Shown: positions 33,501 to 46,401, counted from the stretch's first letter. The stretch is DNA of 64,000 nt from Omphiscola glabra (GCA_964017045.1 OZ024804.1:28126348-28190347), one strand, 5' to 3'. Program-made: numbers and translations. Notes: a model not told the origin generated them from the letters alone.

Positions 33501-36500
33501 CATTAATTGAAACTGAATTTTGAATGTCAGAAAATATTAAAGTATAGGGTATATATACAATGCTGATCATCCCCCCACCACCTACTAGGGCTTAAGCTAT
33601 ATTATATTTCAACATATCCCATATCTGCCAGTAAGTCCTCTAAACTTGAAATAGGCCACACCATCACCCTACATCACATCCCCCTACACAGACCTTTGAA
33701 GATTCTATAAAATGTGTGGCAATGCCAATCTTTCTGACATCTCTGCCTTTCAGCCTGAACCCAGTGAGAGCAAGAAATATGCCAAACTTTCCCTCCAGCC
33801 TTGGCAGGAAATGGCCACCGCCAACATCAGGGAATAGACCTGTGTGAAAACCACAAAACAAAACTGAACTTTTCTCTACACATCAGCTGTACTAAACATA
33901 TTCTGTTATATTGAGCTGTAGGCATTCTCTCTGGCCATTATAAGAGGGTGGGATTGAGATAAAGCTTTTAAATAGCTTGATGAGACACAAACAAATTAAT
34001 TAAATAAAACAATATACTACATTAAGCTTTAATCGTGATTAGGAGAAATAAAATTCAAACGTATCTGCCAAATTATTCATCAACACAACAAAAGACAGTG
34101 ATGTAGTTATAATAATAATAATTTATATCCTACCTATTCATACAAAGTTTAAGAAAAGAATAAGAATGGGCCCAAGTCCCCAACAAAAAGAAAGATGAGA
34201 AGAACAGAAAGGAAATGGGTGAAAGTACAATATAAAATCAGACAGGAAAAAGACATTGCAGCTAACTAAAACTGTGAATTTGTTTTGTGTCCTATTGAGT
34301 CAATGTACCACATCTTTTAATTAAATTTTTGTCCATATAAATTTGATCAGGTGTATTAATCACATACATTATACCAGTAACTACAATGTCTAATATATTA
34401 TTATGGTTAACACAGTTGAAACTTTTAGAAACTGGACAAAAGGGCTTGTTTCTTATGTTGTACAGGTGTTATCTAAATCAGTCTCCAGCCTGTCTCTCCC
34501 ACATGAGTTTCTGGACTTTTTACAAAGGGATGGTGTAAATCATGTTGTGACTTGTGCAAGTAAAACCATTTGTCATTCTGAATATTATCAAAGGGCAATT
34601 GATCTTATCAACTTCAATCACTTGTCATTAGTCTCTTTAATTGAAGTGTTTTTCCTTTTTTCTACATTTCCAGTCCTATATTTATGATCCGTAAGTCTAA
34701 CCAAGGTTTTGTAAGTTAACAATGATGACCCACCTATTCCTGTCTCTGGCATGGCAAACATCGTTCTCTCTGTGCCTACACGAAACTTTCCATGGACAGA
34801 TAAACCAACTCCCTGTCAAAAATAAAATTTTATAAGGAACAGTTAGAAATACCTTTCCTACAAGTGTTTTTCAGCAGTGGATCTCAAGTTGTTTGCCTTT
34901 AGCAGAATGCACTTTCCTTTTTTTTTTTAGATCTTACTTGTCTTAACATGTGTCTTAGCTAGATAGAAATCTTTTTGAATACCTTTTAAAAATAAGTTTA
35001 AAAATGACTATTCCTAATGATATTTTCTACCATAAATCAGTTAAGAGATTCCAAAATGATGCATCAGAATCTAGAGGAATTAATTTGGCTGTTATGCAAG
35101 ACTATGAGGCGCACACACTCAGGAACATAATGATGCCTCCATTGTCAGGCTCACAAGTTTTCATTAGCGCAATAAATACTGGAAAATTTGTGGATATAGT
35201 ATCTTACTTTGCATACATGTAAAAAATTAATTAATTAGACACAAACAATTTATGTCAATAAAGAAATATACGTGTAGCTTTCATAATTTTACATAATACA
35301 CCAATAAATGTTTTGGCAAATGCCTTATCAGTATAACAACAAAAAATTTAAATAAGTATAAATTAAATGTGCATAATATATATGATATACATGTATCCTA
35401 CCTAAAAAGAAAATAAGAGTTGGCCCAAAACCCAAAGAAAAACAAAGAAAAGAAGAATGGCCAGAAAGTGATTTGAAGTAAAATGTAAAAAACAAAACAG
35501 GAAAAAGACATGGCAGCTAAGTAAAATTGTGGATTTTGTTTATACCGTATGGAGTCACTGTACCAAATCTTGTTATTCATTTATTTTCCATATAAATTCT
35601 AACCTGTGTATTACTAGTATACAGTATACCAGTAATTGCGATGTCTGAAATTCCATCATGGTGAGATCTATTGAAGTGATTGGCGCCAGGACAAAGAGCT
35701 TTGTTTATTTATATTATAGAGGTGTTCTCTAAACCACTCTCCAAGGCCACAACCTACGTATAATTTACCACACTTTTTACAAAGGATGGTGTAAATCACG
35801 TTGCCACTTGTGGAGGTAAAGCCATTTTTTATTCTGAATATCTCCAGATGGAAAGTGATCTTATCAACTTGAATCACGTAGGGACATGTGTTACAACGGC
35901 CACGGTTGCAACTTTTGGTGCCTTTATGTGCCTGAATAGACGGGAGGTGGCTTCTAACTAGCATGTCCCTAAGGCTCTTGTCCCTCCTGAAAGCAAAATT
36001 AGGAGGTTTTCTGAAAATCTCATTGGTGACAGGGTCTGCCATAAGAATTGAGCGTTTTTTCAGAACCAGAAAACAAGCTTTAAGGTTATGGGGATGAAAA
36101 GTTAAAATAAATTTTGACCAATCCCTACTGTCAGATTGAGTAGCTTTAAAGGAATCCTGTCAAATCATATCCTTAATTTGAGTGACAGCTACTTTTAAAT
36201 TTGCTCAGGATATGACCTGCGTCTGAAAAAATCCTTTCCCAAAAATCCTCATCATTGCTACAGAGTCTTCTCAGTCTAAGCAACTGAGAAAAAATCATGG
36301 AGTTTTTTACAAGATTGAGGATGGGATGATGAATATAGTAAGAAACTGTGACTGTCTGTTTTCTTGTAGTAAATGAACATAGATATGTCGTTCACGTTAA
36401 GGTTACTTTTTAAGTCAAAAAAAGTGATAGTACTTTTATGGATGAAGTGAATTTGATCGTTGGATGAAAATGTCCAATGAAGTCAATAAAACTTTCTAGT

Positions 36501-39500
36501 TGTGTAATGTCCATGTTGGTATATACAGTCATCTGTATATCTCTTGTAGTATTGAATGCACTGGATGAAACCTAGCTGGCCATGAAACAGGTGGCAGACA
36601 CAGCAAGAATGCACTGGATGAAACCTAGCTGGGCATCAAACAGGTGGTAGACACAGCAAGAATGCACTGGTGGTAGACAGAATGAATGCAATGGATGCAA
36701 CCTAGCGGGGCATCAAACAGGTGGCAGACAGTATGAATGCACTGGATGAAACCTAGCTGGCCATCAAACAGGTCATCTGTATATCTCTTGTAGTATTCTG
36801 GGAATAACAGCTCTAAGACAGCAATGGCTCTGAGAATAACAACAAATGTGATGAGGGTTGAACTGGGCATGAAACAGGTGGCAGACAGCATGAATGCACT
36901 GAAAGAAACCTAGCTGGGCATGAAACAGGTGACAGACACAGCATGAATGCACTGGATGAAACCTAGCTGGCCATGAAACAGGTGGCAGACAGTATGAATG
37001 CACTGGATGCAACCTACCTGGGCATGAAACAGGTGGCAGACAGTATGAATGCACTGGATGCAACCTAGCGGGGCATCAAACAGGTGGCAGACAGTATGAA
37101 TGCACTGGATGCCACCTAGCGGCGCATCAAACAGGTGGCAGACAGTATGAATGCACTGGATGCAACCTAGCGGGGCATCAAACAGGTGGCAGACAGTCTG
37201 AATGCACTGGATGCAACCTAGCGGTGCATCAAACAGGTGGCAGGCAGTATGAATGCACTGGATGCAACCCACAGGACTATTCAGCTTTAAGGATTTTTAA
37301 TGAAAATTTCATTGAAATGCACTAAGCTTATGCAGGCTGTCATTTATTAAATATAACCCTTAGTATGGACTAAGTTCACCGTACTAATAACATTATGGTA
37401 TTCACAGTTTTAAGAACACTATGGTTTTCATTGTACCAACAACCTTATGTTCTAACAACAATATGGTTTTCATTGTAACTAACAACCTTAAGGTCTTCAC
37501 AGTACTAACAACATTATGGTTTTCACCATACAAGAACATAATGGCTTTCACCATCTAACAACACTATGGTTTTCACAGTTCTAAGAACAATATGGTTTTC
37601 ATCATACTTGTGACGTTATGGTTTTCACCGACATTATTTGTTTTTATTAATTCAAAGATGTCATTTACAATGAACATTATTGTAAAACTAACATCAAAAA
37701 TAAATATTGCTCTTAGCCAACTTACCCCACCCATGGTAATTCCATCTATGAGAGCAATATATGGCTTTTTGTAGTTACCTGCAGAATTATAGAGAAGAAG
37801 ATTTGGCTAAATGGTTGTACAAAAAGTAGTCAACCTTTTAAATAAGTTTATCCAATGAAGTATATAAAAGTCCTAGGTCATTATCAATCTAAAGTAATTA
37901 ATTTCTATTAATTCTCTGAGGTGAGCAGAAGTTTGTTGTTTAAAACAATAACACTGCATGTATATTTCAAACAAACCATAACAATACTTGTTTACATAAA
38001 ATCCATATCAATGAAATGACATGGGAATCGGAATAAGCCCCAAGTATGTTTTCAAATGTTTCATCATTACTAAAAGAAACATTTACAAGTGGGACTCTAC
38101 AAATCTGATCTGGCCAGTGACAATATTTAAGTACATTTCTCTATGTGAACTCGATGCTCAGACAAGTGAATTCATGTTTAAAATATTTTAACACAGCAAT
38201 CTCAATTAAATAGCGGAAAAGTAAATGCCATTAAATTACCAATTTTGTGATTGAGAATGTATTCCTCTCTGAAAAAGTCTTGAGCTAAACTGTCTCCCTT
38301 CCTCCCTGCGTCCGTCACAGCTGCAAACAAAAAAAAGATTCCAATGTAAGTGCTGAAACACTTAAAAAGTTATTTCAATTAATCTTTTAAAATTTGAATG
38401 TATCATACAAGATATACATGGTCTAATTAAGTATTAAGAGTCTCAAATCATCTGAGTAGCCACATCAGGAAAATGTTAATACCTCGAGTGAAGCTATTAA
38501 AAAGAACCCACAAAAACATAATAAGCCCTCACCATTAAGACACATGGTCACGCAAATGATTTTGCTGGCATTAGGACCAAATGAGGTGAGCAGCAACAAA
38601 ATATTTCATTTAAAAAAAATTGTTAGAAAATAGAAGAGGTACAGTACAAAGATTATGACGGTAACTAAAAAAATCTAAATTAATAAGAAACAACATGTTA
38701 CCTCTAATATCTCCACCTGCACAGAAAGCTTTCTCACCTTCACCTTTGATGAATACCAGTCCTATATTTGGATCTTCTTCCCATTTCTCAAATTACACAT
38801 ATTTGATTAAATTAAAAAAAATATTATTTTGTCTTCTTCACTGTCTTGGTGGTAATTGTGTTAAAAATGAAAACAAAACATTGAATTCATAATAGTAAAT
38901 GACACTTATTTGTTTTGAATTTAAAAAGGTCAGGTGTTTTCTAATTTTAAAAAATAGATTAAAAAAAATTACTAGTATTATTCCAATGTAAACTAAAATT
39001 TGTTGAAAATGAGGTCAAAGAACCACAACGGCAAAACTAATAGTTCAATAAGTCAAGGTTAGAGATGAACTGAGTTAAAGATTAATTCCAGTTCGTATTG
39101 TGATATTGCATCTTATGGCAAAAGTAAAGCATTTTTGACAATTTTAAGATGTGTATGTTGTTAATCAGTTGTAACACATGTTTGAGAGAGAGGGACGTTT
39201 AAGTTTATGGAATATTTTCCTCTGTTACTCCTATCAACGACCACATTTTAGACTTTGTGCTCTCTTGCCAATATAGTTGTTGATTACCAGCAGCTGTTTT
39301 TAATTACTTTCACAAAAAGTGTTCAATAGTTGAACAATTATTGATTGGGCAGTAAGACTGAACATGTCATGTGACAGGGACTAAGTGAAGGTAAGTAAAC
39401 AGTTAGAAAGTTCTTGTTGCAGCACATAAATACTGGACTGCCATCATTAACAGATACCCGGTTGATTTTTTTATGACCCATGCACTATTTGAAATACATA

Positions 39501-40328
39501 ACGATAAATAATGTTGTTAATTATAAACATTTATTAATTCATGATTTTTCATGTCCTCAACTTCTTAATTAAGTGTCTAAATGTAAAATGTACAACGTTT
39601 CACTTAGGTGTTTCTTTACCATCATTTGTGAAAACATCTTGCGAACCATGGAAAGGTTCAGAGCATTTAGGGCCTTGGGTCTGTTGAGAGTTATTACACC
39701 TGTGTTGTTAATGACTTGAAAAAGTATTTCCTCCCCAGTTTTTGATGACATCTGAGACATCTTCTGGGCACAATGGAATTTAAATTGGATGGGATAAATC
39801 ATTCTTAAAAAAAACATTTAAAAAATACGGAATAAGTGAACAAATTTATATATTTTGAAATGACGTCTTTTTATAGCTAAAATAATTAGCATTGGAAAAT
39901 AATAAAGGAAATGACTGAAAAGCATCTCCTAAGTGTGATTATTATAAAAGCATTGCATTAATACTGATTGAATTTACCTATTACATCATATTTTTGCCAA
40001 ACTACTTTTAAGACACATAAGCTTTTAAACATAATTTTATTCCAGATCAGTTTTTTGTATTAACTTCATAATAATAATTAGGTTATATGTTACAATTTCA
40101 ATGTTTAAATAAGAGGCCTAATTTTTGGTGAAATACATTACAAAAATGATGGTGAAAATAAGTTTTTTTCTCACTTCATTTTTGAATTATCAATTTCATT
40201 TTTTAATTTAACCATAAACCACAAAAAAATTCTAAAAAAAAAAAATTTTGATCGAGTGAGTAAAGAAATCTTATGTAGAGTCAAGACTTACCAGATGTTG
40301 GACAACAACATGTAACCGTAGAATAGAC
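30567..40328 (-). CDS. HIBCH: 3-hydroxyisobutyryl-CoA hydrolase, mitochondrial (HIBCH)
   Basis: This enzyme hydrolyses 3-hydroxyisobutyryl-CoA in valine breakdown in the mitochondrial matrix. Exons in transcript order (high to low): 40328-40292 (probable), 39763-39620, 38786-38702, 38320-38240, 37778-37726, 34812-34734, 33839-33694, 33203-33114, 31944-31789, 31365-31227 and 30685-30567, with stop TGA at 30569-30567. All junction phases agree. The ten firm exons encode about 363 residues (human protein about 386). Crotonase-fold landmarks are clear: [14 protein letters not shown], then [10 protein letters not shown], then G-I-T-M-G-G-G-V-G-L, then F-A-M-P-E-T with the conserved catalytic Glu, then G-L-F-P-D-V-G-G-G and [11 protein letters not shown]. 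The late E-Y-R-L-S-Q and V-L-I-D-K-D motifs separate HIBCH from ordinary enoyl-CoA hydratases. The human-type MPETA motif reads MPETG here. The initiator Met was not located with confidence. Confidence 0.93.
32168..32758 (+). mobile_element. LTR-like element, copy B (inverted relative to copy A)
   Basis: It starts TGTTATGAAGGATGACG and shares the whole length of copy A. This includes the block with CGCGTCCCACGTGCATGACC, the TATA-like CTATAAAAAGGGCTGACCG and the end CGTAATAAAG. It lies in the HIBCH intron between exons 33114 and 31944, in antisense orientation to that gene. It therefore carries a potential promoter pointing away from the HIBCH direction. Confidence 0.65.
32770..33030. repeat. 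23-bp minisatellite, about 11 nearly identical units
   Basis: The unit CTTGTGAGAGAGCATGTCAT plus AAG is almost invariant, so the expansion is recent. It lies directly beside LTR-like copy B in a HIBCH intron and ends about 80 bases from exon 33203-33114. Confidence 0.93.
33222..33328. repeat. 28-29-bp repeat, about 4 copies
   Basis: Units of the type GATGG(G/A)TGGTCATAAATTTA plus TAACATAT repeat four times, just upstream (transcript sense) of HIBCH exon 33203-33114. Confidence 0.8.
34100..34690 (-). mobile_element. Penelope-like element 3' fragment, older copy
   Basis: On the minus strand, 34687-34490 encodes a degenerate V-I-E-V-D-K-I ... N-G-F-T-C-T-S ... M-I-Y-T-I segment. It is homologous to the GIY-YIG region of the copy at 35668-36042 but interrupted by a stop. 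The 3' non-coding part (34100-34480) also aligns with 35385-35720. It lies in the HIBCH intron 33840-34733. Confidence 0.7.
35385..36860 (-). mobile_element. Penelope-like retroelement fragment (RT end plus GIY-YIG)
   Basis: The minus strand encodes Y-Y-K-R-Y-T-D-D, the reverse-transcriptase active-site motif of Penelope-like elements, at about 36799-36774 and again at about 36556-36525. Downstream come RT-thumb-like residues (with stops and frameshifts) and then an open C-terminal stretch at 36042-35668. That stretch has [14 protein letters not shown], a Cys cluster (C-N-R-G-R-C-N-T-C) and the GIY-YIG-like [16 protein letters not shown], as in PLE endonuclease domains. The 5' part is missing. 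It sits in the HIBCH intron 34813-37725, in the same orientation as the gene. Confidence 0.8.
36555..37272. repeat. 51-bp minisatellite, about 12 units, with Penelope sequence inside
   Basis: The unit is GGCATCAAACAGGTGGCAGA plus CAGTATGAATGCACTGGATG plus CAACCTAGCG. A block of about 95 bp from the Penelope RT (around 36770-36870) lies within the array. The same RT motif also flanks the array at 36530. The period is 17 codons, so the minus strand is open, but no protein is supported. Confidence 0.88.
37375..37640. repeat. Degenerate repeat with AACAACATTATGGTTTTCAC core
   Basis: About nine imperfect units of 25-35 bp carry the core (A/G)ACA(A/T)TATGGTTTTCA. They lie just downstream (transcript sense) of HIBCH exon 37778-37726. 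Confidence 0.75.
40292..40328 (-). CDS. HIBCH: Probable HIBCH exon encoding transit-peptide residues
   Basis: A 37-base segment lies between acceptor AATTCAG and donor CTG|GTAAGT, in phase with the next exon (AAG ATG TCT). It encodes [12 protein letters not shown], basic and hydrophobic as in a mitochondrial presequence. It needs an upstream exon ending in phase 2. A possible first exon with ATGGCTGCTGCTAAAG|GTTAGA exists near 41265-41280, but its phase does not fit directly. Translation may instead start at the Met just inside exon 39763-39620. Confidence 0.5.
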
Positions 40329-42190
40329 CTGAATTTGGAAAGTAAAACAGTACTTTTTGAAAAATGAAAGTGAAAGGTAAATCAGAACAAATGCTATTAT
40401 GAATAAATAATCATTTACTTACTCCTGTCAATTAAATAAGTATTAAAATCCTGCAGTCTTTACAAAAAATCATTTTTCAAACACAAGTTTTTCAAATTTA
40501 AAAGAAACAGCGACATCCAACCAAGCATGGCATACATTGTAATAAAATAAATAAAAAATCCTTATGACCATAGTCTACGACAGGGGGTGCTAAAACTTCT
40601 TAAACAGGGGGCCTCAGGCACTGTTTGTGGATCAGACTACAGTTTGAAAAAAATATGCACAAATTCCTATTCACACTGCACATATCTTATTTGTAGTTTA
40701 AATGAAACAGGAAAAATTGATACAATATTTTTAATACATAACAATATAAATCAACATAAAGTTATGGGTATTTCAATTGAAAGTATGGGCATGGCTTTTG
40801 GCTTAAAGATGGTCAATGTTAAGTTTCATGTGTGTCACTGCTGGCCGGATTAAGGGCCCCAAGCACATCAGCCAGCCATAATTTGAGGATCCTTCATCAA
40901 TGATATTGATCTCAAAAAAAAGATTTAAATATATGTTTACCTAGGAATCATATCAGGTCACCCGGTGATTCTTACAAAGCTCACAAAGATATTCAGTTGA
41001 CCAACTGTGTTAACACTATTTTGGCATGAAGTTGTATTAGTGAGGTCTAAAGATTTTATAAACTTGTCTTGAGTTAATTCAAAGGTGCAGTATTCTATGG
41101 GAAAGAAAAAGCAAAATTAAATTAACAGGGACAAAAAAAAGCATACCAGCAAATCAAATGAGATGACAATGATTTCCGGCCAATTATTTAGTAGGAGTTG
41201 CATAAAGTTTAAGAAGCCAGTGTCTTTTGAAAACAAACTCTTAAAACATTCCAAGTCTATCTAACCTTTAGCAGCAGCCATACTGGTTTATAGAACCATG
41301 TCAATGCATCCAAATATATAATTTAGATGCATACTATATGAAGTCTACAAATGGCAGATTTTCTAATTACCAGTAAATAAATAAATAAATTTGATTGATA
41401 AATTATATAAATGAAACGTATAGCTGTTTGCATGCAAAGCTTAATTAATAATTTTTTTTCCCTTGTTAGGTTTGTGCATGGAAAGCTCAATAGTTATGTA
41501 AATGAGATATCCTGATTTGCATATTTATATATGCAAATTTTTGTTGCACTTAGAATAAAAATGTATTTCAGAATTTTGTTAAATTTCATGAAGCCTAAAT
41601 ATAAGTCTTCACAAACATTTGAATGACATTCAATGTGAAAAACTGCATAAAATATTCCACTTAAGCCTTCTTTATGCTATGAATGGAAGCTTCTATTAAA
41701 ATGGCAATATGATCAAGAAATGCCAGAAACAATCTGATTAGCTGGTACAAAGACCAGCCAGTCAATCTACTTCTTCCTGTAAGGACTGGGCTCTCTAAGT
41801 GTTGAAGGTCCTGTCATGATGTCCATACACAGCAGGCCCATTTAATGCAGTCTGTGCCAGTCATGTATAAAGGCTAAAATGCCCTGCTTGGGGTGGGGGA
41901 GGTACAGTGTTGAGGGACGGGGTAAGCTTTGCTAAACAGTGGAGCTAAAAAGTTAAAACTATTTACAAGACATTGGGGGCTTAGGGTTTGGGGGTAAGGG
42001 GCTGACTGCAGTGGTCTGCTGCCACAGAGCTGAGCCCAGGAATGGGAGGATGATGTGGCAAGGGGGAGATTGCTCAACTCAGAGATTGTCCGATGGAAGA
42101 ATGAATGGAACAGGGCAGGGTGGAAATCTTGCTCTTGATGAATCCTTGTTCCTCTTGTTCTTTCATCCGAGAGTTGAAAGAATTCAGCTC
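40329..42190. other. HIBCH 5' region and intergenic sequence
   Basis: It holds the possible HIBCH start exon near 41265-41280 and a transposon-like scrap at about 40580-40870 (GGGGGTGCTAAAACTTCTTA ... GGATTAAGGGCCCC). The promoter of HIBCH should be here, but I see no decisive element. Open frames at 40587-40853 and 41874-42077 are unsupported. Confidence 0.4.
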
Positions 42191-42199
42191 TGTTGATCT

Positions 42200-43180
42200 C
42201 AATCCTGCTATAATTGATTTTTTACAGCATCACTAGTCTGTTGATTCTCCTTCTTTCTTCTAGGCTGGTCCATCCTAAGTTGTTTAGTATGCATGCAACT
42301 GTCTACCACTCTGTCTCTAAAGTTGTGGTAGACATATCTTGCAGCATATCTCTGCACCATCTCTAGGAGAGTTTTGTCCTTTTGTTGGTGTGGATCCCAT
42401 ACAGCTGAGGCATATTAAAGGATGGGATGGATCATGAAGTTTTAGGTTGCCACTTTCACTTTCGGTGTACATTCTGTGAAATTCCATTGCAAGAAACCAA
42501 CTATGCTCTTTCATTTTGCAGATATGTTATGCATATGTTTGCTCCATGTGAGGTTGTCAGTGAATGTTACTCCCAGGTATTTGCTTTCACGTGTTGTTTT
42601 ACTTTTGCGTCCATGGAGATGATAAATGGATGGTAGTAGTTCCTCCTTTTTTCTAGATTGGATGTTGATGACTGCACATTCGCTTGGATTGAATTCTATC
42701 TGCCAGTTACGCTCCCGATTCTCTAAAGCTGCCAGATCTTGTTGGATAAGGGCCTGGTCTTCTTGATTCTTAACTCTTCTGTAAAGTGTACTGTCGTCTG
42801 CAAAAAGTTTTACACTAGAGTGTTTATCTGCCTCTGGGATATCATTGATATATAAGAGGAATAGAAGGGGTCCTAACACTGTGCCTTGTGGCACTCAGGA
42901 AGTAGCATGTGTTGGTGTTGATTGAACTCTTTTTATTACTACCATTTATGGTCTTTCTGACCACTGTCAGGAAGCTTCAAATACAATCTAGTGTTAAACC
43001 TCTGACTCTGTAAAAGTGATGCTTGTCTAATGCTTTGGATAAATCCAGTAAGACTTTTATTAATGGGCTGATGGATTTGCCTTTCATTGTTTTCACAGTT
43101 CGATTCTGGGCAGACAAATCTGCCCAGCCGTCTCTAGAGGGTTGAGATATATAGGCATGTGATAGGATTATAGTCATAGG
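42200..43180 (-). pseudogene. Non-LTR retrotransposon reverse-transcriptase remnant
   Basis: On the minus strand, 43177-42977 includes D-L-S-K-A-L-D-K, a palm motif. Next, 42894-42511 includes P-Q-G-T-V-L-G-P-L-L-F-L-L-Y-I-N-D-I-P and the active-site F-A-D-D, followed by Y-L-G-V-T-F-T-D-N-L-T-W. These are standard RT landmarks of Jockey/CR1-type LINEs. The parts are separated by frameshifts and stops, and the remainder to about 42200 is degenerate. Neither endonuclease nor 5' region is present. Confidence 0.8.
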
Positions 43181-44247
43181 CTATAGACTATATATAGGCC
43201 TAGGGCTGAAACACTGCTTGCAGACTCCAAAGTTCTCTTTCTAATCTAATATAGAAACTGAGACAGGCTAAAACAAACAATGAACAGTGATTAAATGTAG
43301 TATGGTATGTTGTCTAAATGAATTAGGCTATAAGAAATAGCAAATAATTTATTTTAAATACTATTTAAATAGGCCTAACTGCCAACTATAACAAAGGCAA
43401 AGACTAAGTTGCCCAATATTTTGCTTATTATACCAGTCTAGGACTAGTGTTGACACTGACAGTTGATGTTGACAGTACTTACTTAACTTGATGATTAATA
43501 ATCAATGATAAAAAAGTGATTATTTATAATTGTTATTAGTTATATAATACCATTACTTTGAAACAATACAAGGTCAATGAATGATTGATTTATTTTAAAG
43601 AAGAAATGGTTGAAAATGCACAGCGCAGGGACTAGCAAATTATAAATACAAACATTCATTCATCATCATACTCGTATTATCATATAAATTTAAAAAAAAA
43701 AAAAAAAAAACTATTGGGCTTTACTCGTATTGTTTATGTTAATTTTCTTAAAACTCTATAAGATTCGTTTAAACATATATTCTATAGGCTATTGTTTTTC
43801 TTAAACAGTAATTTTTAAATCAATTCATAATAATGTTAACCTCATCGAAAGATTTCCTTCAAATACCAAAGATACGAACTCACTTAGTTAGGAGTTCATT
43901 AACTAAAACTGTATGCTCTTAGATATTGAAAACCACTTAAATTAGACGTTAACTATAAGTATGGAAACCTGCTCAGCCTACTGCTATTTCACAAATACCG
44001 GTATACAAAGTTAACGAAAGTTTTGCACATATACAAAAAGTAACATTAAACGGGTTACAATTTGATAAAAAAGACACCAGACATGTTTTAAAACTAATAA
44101 ACATTATTAGGTTTTTTAATTTGTCCTGTCTCTGTTTATTTTATAATTTTCGTTTTTAAAAAATCGGGTTTTAAACGCCTGCCCTGGGATGTAGTCTGTT
44201 ATGACCTAGTTCGAACCAGTAGGCAATTTTTTTTGGCCACACTCCAC
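43181..44247. other. AT-rich intergenic sequence, nothing recognised
   Basis: No gene, RNA or clear repeat is visible beyond short poly-A and TA-rich runs. Confidence 0.45.
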
Positions 44248-46401
44248 CAGTGTTTCTTTCAGAAATTTCCACCATGGGGGAGGGGTGCACTTAAGATTTT
44301 TTGTTGTTGTGGGGGCTATGCCAGTTGTCAGTGGCCAAAGGCGTAGCTAAGGGGTGGCAGATGGGACATATGTCCCGGGGCACCAGACTTGCCGTGGGGG
44401 AGGGGGAAAATGGGCGTTCAAAATAATGGGTTTCAGTGTTGCGTAAAAATGAATCTTGTCCCCTGACGCCAAACACTGTAGATACGACCCTGCTAATGGC
44501 GTCAAAATAGGGCGGATGGAGTGGTCCACCCAGATATCCCTTTTTCTTTATATGAATATGCTGGTTTGGCATTTTTGGACAACTGCAGAGTTTGAATCGT
44601 GAAAGGGGAAACGGCAAAAATATTTGGCGGCTCATGGCCGCCTTAATAGTAGCTAAGAAACTAGGCAGTGTATCTATCGATACCGAAATCGGCGATCATT
44701 TTCATCGATGGCGCCGATGAATCGTGTTTGGTGAAGGGGTTTTGGGAGCACGCTCTTCTTTTTGATTAATTCAAAATTAAGAGTTGTGTTTTTATTAGTA
44801 TAGTTGAATTCGATGTCATTGATAACTTTTCAACAGGGAAGAACCTTTTAAAGTTTTTTGGGAGGCATTATTTAGCCCAGTGCCTTATATAAACTGAATT
44901 CACTCCGTTTTGTTTGCCCTAGATTATTATCGCCCCTTAAATCATTATAGCCCCAGATAATTTTTAATAAATTCAAAATACAGTAATGAATTTTTTCACA
45001 TATCTGAATTTAGTTTTGTAATATTCCACACTTAATTGGAGAGCAAAGGAAGAAATCCTAGTTAAAAATGTAGAGGCCACTTAACATTAGAGACATCGTG
45101 TACATCCAGCAAGCCCCACGACTAAAGGGTGCCTCGGATATTTTAAGGGCTTAAATTTTAAAGATGTGATGAGGATATTTTATTAATTATCATCTTTCAA
45201 TGCAGGGTTGTCCAAAATTGCTTGACCTGCTCGTGTTATGCAAAAAAAAAAAAAAAAAAAAAAAAATTATTTAATTAAAAATAGTAATGTGGCTTTTACT
45301 TTTATTTAAATTATTTTTAGGGATAGCTACTTCATTAATAAATGAATTAGAAAAAAAAATGAATAAAAAAGTGTTCCATCACTAAAAAGCACTGCAAACA
45401 TTATTTTATATGATGAACGCAAAGTGGAAAAAAACAAACTTACTAATAGTTATAATGCTTAGACTACCTTTTCCAAATATTTCCTATTTTACCAGAGTCA
45501 AAAAGAAAAAAAAAACAGGTTTTTTAGAAAGGTCTATACATTTTTATGAGTTTTGAAAACTGGTAATTTTTCATAAGTTGCAAAAGGACGGCATAACTAT
45601 TTTAAGAAGACATGAGTTGTTTACAGAAGGCATTATATTTATTAATGTGTGATTTAATCTAAGGGAAATTTATTTGCAAATAAAGGATACATTTCCCAAT
45701 ATTCAGTAGATTGAAATTTTTATTTGGAATTTCAAACTACTATAACTTTCTTAAATTGCCTATTCCCTATACTTTAAACTATTTTATATCTAATTCCACA
45801 TAATCTATTGACGAATTAGGAATAAGATTTTTTTAAAATGCGTACCAAAAAATGGAACTGGCGTGATAATCGAAAAAAAAAAAATTCTAAGCAGTTAGGA
45901 AGTTAATAATAATAAACATAGGCTAAGAATATAAAAATTAGCACATTTTTAGTCATGCTTTTATGATGAACTATAATTTGAAAACAGATTGAACATGTTT
46001 AATACTTGAATAACTATTATTAAAATTGTAGACCTTTATACTTATAGGTATGTAAATGTCTTTTAATACAGTGTCATTAAAGTCTTTAAACTTGTGGAGC
46101 TGCAAAAAATAAAAATAGCGATATATGCGAACAACAGGAAGTAAGACTGGAACGGTCAGTGCGATTTTTATAACTGAATACTATAACTTGATTAGCCTTA
46201 AATAAACGGATCATTAAATATATCGAGACTATCGATATTTCATAGCTTTCACTAATTGTAATCGGTTAAAGGCACCAGTTACTATGCATTTTTCATTTTT
46301 AATTTTACAAAAATATTTTTGTTATATTGTTGTACACGTGCTCCGGCTTGGGAGGGGGAGGGGGCAGTACCCTCCCAGAGAAATTGCTGAAAGAAACACT
46401 G
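44248..46401. mobile_element. Non-autonomous hAT-like DNA transposon, copy 2
   Basis: The left end is CAGTGTTTCTTTCAGAAATT. The right end reads CAGTGTTTCTTTCAGCAATT on the other strand, giving a 15-bp perfect inverted repeat. The 2154-bp body has no transposase. It matches 809-3315 in inverted orientation. A degenerate CAGAGGCGTAG-type MITE is nested at about 44336-44490. The flanking 8-mers do not match. Confidence 0.75.

Noticed and set aside
34403..34687. 94-codon plus-strand open frame
   Set aside because: The opposite strand aligns with the Penelope GIY-YIG coding region, so this is antisense noise.
36625..37272. Minus-strand frames rich in Cys-Ile-His-Thr-Val-Cys-His as a zinc-finger protein
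   Set aside because: The pattern follows the 51-bp repeat period and lacks the C2H2 spacing.
41265..41280. ATGGCTGCTGCTAAAG|GTTAGA as the HIBCH first exon
   Set aside because: It leaves phase 1, which joined directly to exon 40328-40292 gives an immediate stop at the next junction. It would need another unseen exon.
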